Shown: positions 31,820 through 38,191 of the stretch, piece by piece
Numbering within the stretch: position 1 is the first letter of the stretch
How the letters are laid out: each line of letters opens with the position of its first letter
Source: an uncultured Oceanospirillaceae bacterium
GTDB taxonomy: Bacteria > Pseudomonadota > Gammaproteobacteria > Pseudomonadales > Balneatricaceae
Assembly: GCA_937136055.1 (NCBI GenBank)
Contig: CAKZOD010000052.1
Location: forward strand, 1-38,191
Length of the DNA: 38,191 nucleotides
Direction of reading: 5' to 3'
Program-made: the position numbers and the translations under genes
Notes under the pieces: model-generated
Database searches by the model: none
Seen by the model: the letters and a program-made list of their open reading frames with translations, nothing else
What the model was told of the DNA's origin: nothing

Positions 31820-32302
31820 ATGACTAAGAATTCACAACAGGCAGATGCTGTCATTCACACCCCATTAATGGCTTGCTACTTAGCAGTGCATGATCACGAT
31901 GGGGGCCTACCTGTCATCGCCCTTAAGATGGATAAAAAGCCTGATACCTTACGCAAAAAGCTGGATAGCAAGCAAGATACTCATCACTTGAGCTTATCAG
32001 AGGCGATGCACATTTTACGTATCACCAAAGACAGTCGCATCTTAGATGCGATTTGCACTGAGGCTGGGGTTATTTGGATTTGTGAAGATGCGGTACCTGA
32101 AGCCCCTGCTGATATGGACGTGTTAAAAAGCGGTACTGAGCTAATGAGTAATGCAGTGCAGGTGCTGACTGAGTTAGAGCAAGCATTGAGTGATGGCAGT
32201 ATCAATAAGGATGAGAGCGCACGACTAAAGAAGCGTTTTTTAGAACTCGCTAAAGCGTCTGAAAAGATTGCTCGCTTAGCCAAACAGTTTGAGGTTGAGT
32301 GA
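31820..32302 (+). CDS. CII-like phage regulatory protein
   Basis: A 160-residue protein from ATG 31820 with AAGGAG (31805-31810). The N-terminal half (ACYLAVHDHDGGLPVIALKMDKKPDTLRKKLDSKQDTHHLSLSEAMHILRITKDSRILDAI) matches the phage regulatory CII / CP76 family, with a helix-turn-helix. The C-terminal half is a helical, charged tail. In P2-like phages such proteins help set the lysis-lysogeny choice. Its TGA overlaps the ATG of the next gene. Confidence 0.8.
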   Translation: MTKNSQQADAVIHTPLMACYLAVHDHDGGLPVIALKMDKKPDTLRKKLDSKQDTHHLSLSEAMHILRITKDSRILDAICTEAGVIWICEDAVPEAPADMDVLKSGTELMSNAVQVLTELEQALSDGSINKDESARLKKRFLELAKASEKIARLAKQFEVE

Positions 32303-32613
32303 TGACAGGTAGCGTATATAAACACAAATGCCCTGATTGCGGCCATGCAATCCGTGTAAGGAATTCTGAGGGTTTATCTGAATTAGTACGTGCCTGTTAT
32401 TTACAGTGCACTAACGTGGGTTGTGGAGCGACTTATCGCGCAACTTATGAAATCACCCATCGCTTAAGTCCTCCTGCTGTGGCTAATCCTAGCATTAGCT
32501 TGCCAATGGCAGATTGGGCAATGCGCAAGATCGCGTCACAAAGCCATTCGAATGATAGTGAAACTCAAATGGACTTTGATCACTTGCTGCACGACACCCC
32601 GCAGCTAGCCTAA
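32302..32613 (+). CDS. Ogr/Delta-type zinc-finger late activator
   Basis: A 103-residue protein from ATG 32302 (GAGG at 32291-32294). The zinc-finger pattern is CPDC-GHAIRVRNSEGLSELVRACYLQ-CTNVGC, the C-x2-C-x22-C-x4-C spacing of P2 Ogr and P4 Delta, followed by the conserved ATYRATYEITHRLSPP. These bind upstream of late promoters and recruit RNA polymerase alpha. In P2, ogr follows D; here it is in the early operon between a CII-like gene and the primase, so late activation is coupled directly to early transcription. Its presumed targets are the three CTGTAACAC boxes. Confidence 0.9.
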   Translation: MTGSVYKHKCPDCGHAIRVRNSEGLSELVRACYLQCTNVGCGATYRATYEITHRLSPPAVANPSISLPMADWAMRKIASQSHSNDSETQMDFDHLLHDTPQLA

Positions 32614-32653
32614 CTTCTCTCTATTATCGCTTCTTCATCGTTAAGGCTTTTTT

Positions 32654-35344
32654 ATGAATGCTCAACTGCTTATCGACATTACCACTGCGCTTGAAAATAC
32701 CTATCACGCCAAAGCGCAGGGTAATTACTTATCAAAAATTGAATGCTCTGATTGTGGTCGACGTGAGGCGTTTACCAGTAAATCTAACCCTTGGGTGGTG
32801 CAATGTGGCCGCGCTAATAAGTGTGGTAGTAGCCACCATGTTAAGGACTTATTCCCCCATTTATTTGAAACTTGGACTGAGCGCTACGGCCCAAAAACGG
32901 ACGCTGAAAAACAAAAGTATCCCAATGCCGTTGCTGATGCTTATTTAAAAGATGGTCGCGGTTTTGATTTGATCAAAATCACTGGCTGGTACACGCAGGA
33001 ATATTACTTTGATGAAAGTATTAACGCCGGCACAACCACGGTTAGATTTAAGATCACCGAAAAATGCTTTACTGAGCGCTTATTAGATAAGCCTCAGCGC
33101 TTTGGCAAACAAAAGAGCCGTACTGTTGGCCCATACAAGGGACAAGTATGGGTACCTAATGTTTACACTTTACAAGACCTGGCAGACGCTAAAGAGATTT
33201 GGATCGTTGAAGGGATCTTTGATGCGATCGCGTTACACCATGTTGGCATTATTGCGGTGTCTAACATCTCATCAGGTAATTACCCTAGCTACTTTCTGGA
33301 AGCGTTAGCCAAGCAGTGCCCACAAGGTAAACGCCCTACTCTAATTTGGGCACAGGACAGCGATAAAGCCGGTCAAAAAGCGATCCTAAAACATAAACAC
33401 AGAGCGCAAAAAGACAAATGGAAAAACGGCGCAGCGCAAATACCTAAACGCAACAACAGTAAAGATCTTGATTGGAATGATTTACTGCAGCTAGGCAAGT
33501 TTGAAGACTACCACATTGATCAATACCTGCATGAAGGTGATTTACTGCTGGCGGCTAACCCGAGCGAAAAAGCGATTTTGATGTATGAACATCGCAGCCG
33601 GCGCGAGTTTTGGTTTACCTTTGACTCGCAAATCTGGTGGTGGCATTTAGATCTCGATGCATACGATAAAGAGCTGCGATCGCACGAGAGCTCGATCGAT
33701 GACGCCGCGGGTTTATCTTCTGAAAAGCGCCACGAAATTTTAAGATCAGCTGGCGCTGTGCGCATGGTTTGCTCTGTTCTCCCTACCCCTTTGTACTACC
33801 AACAAAACAAGATCACGGGTGAGAGCTGGTATTACTACAGTATTGAATCCGCTGAGGGAAACTACACCATTAAAGATACCTTTACGGCTAAGCAGTTAAC
33901 AAGCCCAGGGGAATTTAAAAACCGCTTATTACACATTGCCAAAGGTGCGCTGTGGCTAGGTAAGCCCAATCAGTTAGACATTATAAACCATGCTCAATGG
34001 CAAGGTTTAAAGACCGTAGAAACTATCGATTTCGTCGGTTACAGCAAAGTACACCAAGCCTATATTTACAATGATATTGCGATCAAAAATGGCGCAGTCA
34101 CTAAGATCAACGATCAAGATTACTTCCAGTTTTCAAACTTAGCCGTTAAGAGCTTAAGTAGCTCTATTGCCTTAAACATTAACCCTAACTTGGTTGAATA
34201 CCAAAAGAACTTTGCTTCTAAAGTGGCCACGGCTTTTGGCAACAACGGTGTGATTGCTATGGCTTGGTTTTTAGGCAGTTTATTTGCTGAGCAAATACGC
34301 GCTAGCCAAAAGAGCTACCCCTTTATGGAAATAGTGGGTGAAGCCGGTGCAGGTAAAACCACACTGATTGAGTTTTTATGGAAAACACTGGGCCGTGACG
34401 ATGAAGAAGGTTTTGACCCATCAAAGGCAACCAACGCAGCAAGGTATCGTAAGTTTAGCCAGGTATCAAACATGCCGGTATCACTTATTGAATCTGACCG
34501 TGAAACTGATACCAGCAAAGGTAAGCAGTTTGACTGGGATGAGCTTAAAACCGCCTTTAACGGCCGTGCTATCGCCAGCCGAGGCGTAAAGAACAACGGC
34601 AATGATACTTATGAGCCGCCGTTTAAAGGCGCTGTGTTAATCAGCCAAAATGCGGCGGTGGATGGTGGTGAAGCAATCCTTTCACGTATTGTGCATTTGC
34701 ACTTATTGCGCGATGCGCAAACCACACAAAGTAAAGCGGCAGCTAATTGGCTTGGCCAGTGCGATGTTGAAGCCGTTAGCGGTTTTTTGATTAGCGCCAC
34801 TAAAGCAGAAAAAGCGATCCTTAATCACTTAGATAATAACTTTCGTCATTACTACCAGCACATTATGAAAATTGGTGATGTACGCATGGCGCGTATTGCA
34901 GAAAACCATGCGCAGTTAATGAGCTTAGTTGATTGTTTAGGTGATCAAGTTCTAGGTTTACTCAATGACGATGCCGTTAACAATGCCAAATCCTTTCTTG
35001 TTGAAATGGCGGCTTGTCGCCAATCAGCGATCAATTCAGACCACCCTATCGTGCAAGATTTTTGGGAGAACTTTGAATTTATCGCCGCCCACAATGATGT
35101 ATTTATCAACCACACACCCCACCGTGAATACATCAGCATCAATCTAAAAGAATACGAGCACTGGTGTAATACCTTCAAAATCTATGGCCCCGATATACGC
35201 GAGTTAAAACGTTACTTGAAAGGCAGCAAGCACTGCAAGTTTCGCGCTGCAAACGTCAATACCCGCTCAGAAGTTGCCACTAAAGCCAACTCATCCGACA
35301 GCAAGCAATTGCGCTGCTGGCAGTTCGATAACCCGAAGCGATAG
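32654..35344 (+). CDS. Primase-helicase replication protein (zinc ribbon, TOPRIM, P-loop ATPase)
   Basis: An 896-residue replication protein. An N-terminal zinc ribbon uses C31, C34, C51 and C57. A TOPRIM primase domain follows (IWIVEGIFDAIAL with E186, and WAQDSDKAGQKA with D235/D237). After a middle region of unknown function, a P-loop ATPase has Walker A GEAGAGKTT (562-570) and likely motifs SLIESDRE and GAVLISQNA, resembling superfamily-3/DnaB-like phage helicases. P2 uses gpA, a rolling-circle nickase; no such motif pair is visible here. This phage therefore probably replicates by primase-helicase action, with theta-type replication likely. It is the main gene of the early operon. Confidence 0.88.
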   Translation: MNAQLLIDITTALENTYHAKAQGNYLSKIECSDCGRREAFTSKSNPWVVQCGRANKCGSSHHVKDLFPHLFETWTERYGPKTDAEKQKYPNAVADAYLKDGRGFDLIKITGWYTQEYYFDESINAGTTTVRFKITEKCFTERLLDKPQRFGKQKSRTVGPYKGQVWVPNVYTLQDLADAKEIWIVEGIFDAIALHHVGIIAVSNISSGNYPSYFLEALAKQCPQGKRPTLIWAQDSDKAGQKAILKHKHRAQKDKWKNGAAQIPKRNNSKDLDWNDLLQLGKFEDYHIDQYLHEGDLLLAANPSEKAILMYEHRSRREFWFTFDSQIWWWHLDLDAYDKELRSHESSIDDAAGLSSEKRHEILRSAGAVRMVCSVLPTPLYYQQNKITGESWYYYSIESAEGNYTIKDTFTAKQLTSPGEFKNRLLHIAKGALWLGKPNQLDIINHAQWQGLKTVETIDFVGYSKVHQAYIYNDIAIKNGAVTKINDQDYFQFSNLAVKSLSSSIALNINPNLVEYQKNFASKVATAFGNNGVIAMAWFLGSLFAEQIRASQKSYPFMEIVGEAGAGKTTLIEFLWKTLGRDDEEGFDPSKATNAARYRKFSQVSNMPVSLIESDRETDTSKGKQFDWDELKTAFNGRAIASRGVKNNGNDTYEPPFKGAVLISQNAAVDGGEAILSRIVHLHLLRDAQTTQSKAAANWLGQCDVEAVSGFLISATKAEKAILNHLDNNFRHYYQHIMKIGDVRMARIAENHAQLMSLVDCLGDQVLGLLNDDAVNNAKSFLVEMAACRQSAINSDHPIVQDFWENFEFIAAHNDVFINHTPHREYISINLKEYEHWCNTFKIYGPDIRELKRYLKGSKHCKFRAANVNTRSEVATKANSSDSKQLRCWQFDNPKR

Positions 35345-35368
35345 CCAAAGGAATAAGGAGCAAAACAG

Positions 35369-35569
35369 ATGCAAACAAACTTCCAAGCACTAAAACAAAG
35401 AGTACAACAGCTACCAAAAAAGCAGCATTCAAGGCTACTGACGGCATTACTAGCAGGCTGTGATTACAACAGTAACCACAATGAGCAAGCAATGGCAGAA
35501 ACAGCCCGGGTATTTAGCATAGTGATAGAAATATTTGAAGTTGAACAAAAGGAGCAACCCAATGAGTAA
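35369..35569 (+). CDS. Small conserved-looking early protein
   Basis: A 66-residue soluble, helical, Gln-rich protein. AAGGAG (35354-35359) precedes ATG 35369. It is tightly packed in the early operon and overlaps the next gene by 8 bp. No family recognised. Confidence 0.6.
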   Translation: MQTNFQALKQRVQQLPKKQHSRLLTALLAGCDYNSNHNEQAMAETARVFSIVIEIFEVEQKEQPNE

Positions 35570-35738
35570 CTGGCTAATCATTAACTTAATAATCGCCGCC
35601 GTGGTGATCGGTTTATTTGTCTATGGATATCGTATCGATAGAAGTGAAAATCAAACCGCCCTGATCTGCTGGATGTTTGCATTATTCTTTTTAGTCATCG
35701 CTGCAATTAGCGAAATAGTACGGTGGATATTTTCATGA
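35562..35738 (+). CDS. Small two-helix membrane protein
   Basis: A 58-residue protein from ATG 35562 with AAGGAG upstream. Two membrane segments (about 4-22 and 33-52) are joined by a short YGYRIDRSENQT loop. It overlaps the genes before and after it (ATGA at 35735). Function unknown. Confidence 0.55.
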   Translation: MSNWLIINLIIAAVVIGLFVYGYRIDRSENQTALICWMFALFFLVIAAISEIVRWIFS

Positions 35739-36031
35739 GCAACAAATGCGAGCTATGCCAACAAGCAGCACCAGGTACAAATCAATACACCTATTACGGA
35801 TTTGAAGTATTCATCTGTCATGACTGCAAAGACACTGAAAGTTACCTGGAACAAATAGAGGGAATGACAAAGTGTTTATGCAATCACTGGTTTGATCATG
35901 GAGCACTGCGAACTCACTTAGATAAAGGCGAATGCTCAACACCAACCTTTATCGGTATTGATACTGCTAAACCTGGCACAGAACAGAACATCACCTTTAT
36001 CCATAACTTGGAGACAACACATGCGCTCTGA
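35735..36031 (+). CDS. Small zinc-finger-like protein
   Basis: A 98-residue protein from ATG 35735. CELC (5-8) and CHDC (28-31) can bind one zinc, and CLCNHWFDHGALRTHLDKGEC looks like a second C/H site. Such small zinc proteins in early phage operons often bind nucleic acid, but the function is not known. Confidence 0.6.
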   Translation: MSNKCELCQQAAPGTNQYTYYGFEVFICHDCKDTESYLEQIEGMTKCLCNHWFDHGALRTHLDKGECSTPTFIGIDTAKPGTEQNITFIHNLETTHAL

Positions 36032-36176
36032 AACAACAATACTAAAGGAACAGCTTCAATTAAGTATAAAAGCGACCAAAACATGGATGCTGAAAGCCCA
36101 GGATCTAGAGCAAGAAATAGGAAAACTAAAAGCTCAACTTAACCAGGTAAAGAGCAATCACCATGAACAACGTTAA
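36021..36176 (+). CDS. Short coiled-coil protein
   Basis: A 51-residue, fully helical protein from ATG 36021 with GGAGA (36010-36014), 6 nt spacing. Heptad-like LEQEIGKLKAQLNQVK suggests a coiled coil. It overlaps the zinc-finger gene by 11 bp and the next by 14 bp. No family recognised. Confidence 0.5.
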   Translation: MRSETTILKEQLQLSIKATKTWMLKAQDLEQEIGKLKAQLNQVKSNHHEQR

Positions 36177-36456
36177 AGGTGGCAGACTTTGTAAGGCAGC
36201 TGTAATGCTTTGCAAAAACCCTAATTTTTGGCTTTACCTTGATTTGCGAGTTGCCTTTAAAAGCGGCTGCGATATCCCACTGGGTACTCATAACGAACAA
36301 GATGCTAAAGATTGGGTACTGAAATCATGTGGCCAGCTAACATCACGATCGCAGATAGATCATTGCCCGATCGCAAGAGAAAAGATCAATACGATCTTCA
36401 AAAGCTTTAACAAATGGCTGAGAAAACAGCAGCCGGTGATTTTAAAGAGAAATTAA
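36163..36456 (+). CDS. Small basic early protein
   Basis: A 97-residue basic protein with five cysteines (positions 10, 17, 35, 55 and 67 approximately) and a lysine-rich C-terminus (FKSFNKWLRKQQPVILKRN). It overlaps the previous gene, and a 65-bp gap follows before the excisionase. No family recognised; a nucleic-acid-related role is only suggested by charge. Confidence 0.5.
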   Translation: MNNVKGGRLCKAAVMLCKNPNFWLYLDLRVAFKSGCDIPLGTHNEQDAKDWVLKSCGQLTSRSQIDHCPIAREKINTIFKSFNKWLRKQQPVILKRN

Positions 36457-36521
36457 TCTAGTTTATATGTAGCTGCTTAAACTGGGCTAACTAGGTACAG
36501 ATTAGAAAATGGAGAAAAGAA

Positions 36522-36785
36522 ATGCGTGGATCATTCAAGAGAATCAGCATTACTACATATTTAAATGAGCACTTCGGACCAGGTGATAGATCTAGGCCCA
36601 CTGTCATTAACGATATAAGGAAAGGTAGACTGCCTGGGGAGCTTTTAGGCGGTAAATGGTACGTATTTGTAGATGATGACAATATACCTATCAATAGCAC
36701 TACTCATTACACAGTAAGCACCGCAGCACCCATTTTGACAGGTAATAAAATAGCCGATGCCATTCTTTCACGTAGGAAACCTTGA
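36522..36785 (+). CDS. Excisionase-like protein
   Basis: An 87-residue protein directly before the integrase. The N-terminal RISITTYLNEHFGPGDRSRPTVINDIRKGRLPGELLGGKWYVFVDDD is a winged-helix (MerR-like) excisionase pattern. GGAGAA precedes ATG 36522. Its TGA overlaps the integrase ATG (TGATG, 36783-36787), so the two directionality proteins are made together. Confidence 0.82.
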   Translation: MRGSFKRISITTYLNEHFGPGDRSRPTVINDIRKGRLPGELLGGKWYVFVDDDNIPINSTTHYTVSTAAPILTGNKIADAILSRRKP

Positions 36786-38017
36786 TGTCGCCAAAGCAAA
36801 ATTTAATTGCGCCACATGTTGAGATTAGAAGAAAATCATCAGGGGTTAGCTACTATTACTACAGAATGCCCGATGGTAGCTTAGAATCACTGGGTAAAGT
36901 TCGCAGCGAAGCGATTGAAGCCGCTGCAATTTTAACTACCGCTTTGCGACCTTCTGGTGATTTAGTGTCAAAGATCCTAGCTGCATCTTCAACAAAAAGT
37001 AACGCACGAAATCCTTTATTTGCACAGGTTCTCGAAGACTACATCGTTAATTCATTGAACGTTGACAAAGATGAAGGCAAGTTATCAAAGGCCACATACA
37101 GATTAAAGATAATGGTGGTTAAAGAATATATAAGCAATCTAGGCCATTTGAGCATTCAACAAATTACAGCCTTTGACTTAGCTAACCATCTTAAAAATCG
37201 CACCGGAAATACCCAAGCTAAGCACATCGCTGTACTCAACCGCGTTTTTAAATATGCGATCAGTGGTTGTGGCTATATCAACATTAACCCTGTTTCTCAA
37301 TTAGTTGCAAAAGAACCTGGTAAAAGAAAGCGAAAAAGACACACTTTAGAAGGGTTAGAGACGGTTAAAACTGCTTGCCCTGAATGGTTACAACGAGCAA
37401 TCGATATTGCTTTATACAGCCTTCAAAGGCGTGGCGATTTAGTCAATCTCAACATCGATCATCACATTGATAAAGAGAAAAAAACGATTAGGATTCTTCA
37501 GGAGAAAACCCGCAATTACGCAAACCCAGTGTTTATTGAAATTAGCGCTGGTGATGCACTATGGAAAGCGATCGATAGCTCGATCACAAGCAATATTCCC
37601 TGCCCGTACCTAGTCCACTTTAGACCGATTAGAATTAAAGCATCAGACAGACAAGTAAAACCACATCCATTTGCAGTACTACCCGATTACCTCACAAAGT
37701 CATTTAAAAAGTATCGCGATAAATCAGGCGCATACGATCACTTACCTTCTAATCAGCGCCCGACCTTTCACTCAATCAGAGCACTTGGGATTATGCTGTA
37801 CTTTAAAGCGGGTTTTAGTATCGATTACATCATGTTACTGGCTGGCCATGCTGATGAGAAAACAACTCAACGATATATTGATGGCCACGAGAAACAACGA
37901 GCAATAAAAGTCTCTGCAGGTTTAGATTTATCCAAAGTAAAAACGTCAGATATCGACTGGTTAGACACAACAATACCGTCTGAAATAGCATCATTGCTAA
38001 CAGATTTAGAAGAGTAA
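36785..38017 (+). CDS. int: Tyrosine recombinase integrase
   Basis: A 410-residue tyrosine recombinase. The N-terminal domain (1-60) is an arm-DNA binding type (VEIRRKSSGVSYYYYRMPDG), the core-binding SAM-like domain spans about 75-165, and the catalytic domain follows. The active site is complete: R215 in LQRRGDL, K241 in QEKT, H329/R332 in TFHSIRALG, H355 in LAGHADEKTTQRYI and nucleophile Y364. The gene reads towards tRNA-Val and ends about 98 bp from it, which supports integration at that tRNA. Unlike P2, int is not with the repressor but ends the early operon. Confidence 0.95.
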   Translation: MSPKQNLIAPHVEIRRKSSGVSYYYYRMPDGSLESLGKVRSEAIEAAAILTTALRPSGDLVSKILAASSTKSNARNPLFAQVLEDYIVNSLNVDKDEGKLSKATYRLKIMVVKEYISNLGHLSIQQITAFDLANHLKNRTGNTQAKHIAVLNRVFKYAISGCGYININPVSQLVAKEPGKRKRKRHTLEGLETVKTACPEWLQRAIDIALYSLQRRGDLVNLNIDHHIDKEKKTIRILQEKTRNYANPVFIEISAGDALWKAIDSSITSNIPCPYLVHFRPIRIKASDRQVKPHPFAVLPDYLTKSFKKYRDKSGAYDHLPSNQRPTFHSIRALGIMLYFKAGFSIDYIMLLAGHADEKTTQRYIDGHEKQRAIKVSAGLDLSKVKTSDIDWLDTTIPSEIASLLTDLEE

Positions 38018-38027
38018 TTGAGAGATC

Positions 38028-38060
38028 GATACCAAACTGATTCCAAACTAATACCAAACT
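38028..38060 (+). repeat. Three tandem 11-bp repeats beside the attachment site (likely arm sites)
   Basis: GATACCAAACT (38028), GATTCCAAACT (38039) and AATACCAAACT (38050) are head-to-tail 11-bp repeats with one mismatch each to the first. They sit between int and the tRNA. One-turn spacing and place suggest integrase arm-type or excisionase binding sites. Confidence 0.8.
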
Positions 38061-38115
38061 CGGAATTTATGCAGTTTAAGAAAACACGATAAGTGCTTGA
38101 TAGACATGAAAAAAT

Positions 38116-38191
<76 letters not shown>

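Noticed and set aside
32654..35344. P2 gpA-type rolling-circle nickase
   Set aside because: The motifs seen are zinc ribbon, TOPRIM and P-loop; no paired-tyrosine nickase motif or HUH was seen.

Overview
The window holds most of a P2-like (Peduovirinae-type) temperate phage integrated in a gammaproteobacterial chromosome. The diagnosis rests on P2 gene order (Q, P / O, N, M, L, X, lysis, R, S / V, W, J, I, H, G / FI, FII, E+E', T, U, D), protein lengths close to P2, and a tyrosine integrase pointing into a tRNA-Val(GAC) gene at the right edge. Moderate G+C with AT-rich accessory genes fits a marine gammaproteobacterium, but the host genus cannot be fixed from the sequence. The other attachment site is not in the window, so the prophage continues to the left.

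Layout: 1-184 is non-coding, with two hairpins and a match to P2/186-type cohesive ends (95-113). 200-1855 is an AT-rich two-gene cassette (RipA-like membrane protein plus a TIR-like protein), probably anti-phage defence. 1892-4713 (minus) encodes portal and terminase ATPase. 4886-8325 is the rest of the head module and tail gene X. 8338-10336 is lysis (two holin-like proteins, an N-acetylmuramidase, overlapping spanins). 10333-11218 is tail completion R and S. 11336-11896 is an accessory insertion with repeats. 11897-16357 is baseplate, a short fibre and its chaperone. 16460-17134 is an accessory gene at the position of P2 fun(Z). 17259-23886 is sheath, tube, E/E' with a -1 frameshift, tape measure, U and D. 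23906-31071 is a large accessory block: a membrane protein, a LexA-boxed umuC without umuD, a small membrane protein, a two-gene cassette of RexAB-like architecture, a fused ABC ATPase-TOPRIM defence protein, a repressor remnant and a membrane protein behind the repressor. 31144-38017 is the control, replication and integration module (repressor leftward; RHH protein, CII-like, Ogr-like, primase-helicase, small ORFs, excisionase and integrase rightward).

How it works together: three copies of a 19-bp motif, CTGTAACAC-N8-ACA, lie upstream of the O/P, V and FI transcription units. These are the units driven by Ogr-activated late promoters in P2, and the phage carries an Ogr/Delta zinc-finger gene, though in the early operon and not after D. 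Replication uses a primase-helicase in place of the P2 gpA nickase. Integrase lies at the end of the rightward early operon and not with the repressor. The repressor is a short HTH protein with no autoproteolytic domain; the only SOS box seen is in front of umuC.

At least six accessory loci (200-1855, 11336-11896, 16460-17134, 23906-24781, 26310-30516, 30769-31071) look like lysogenic-conversion or defence genes, which makes this prophage a dense defence carrier. No gene-free stretch exceeds 300 bases; the largest gaps (26072-26309, 30517-30768, 11687-11896, 1-199) are described below. Between 26135 and 26309 only a short inverted repeat (GTAAC/GTTAC, 26215-26226) was noticed.
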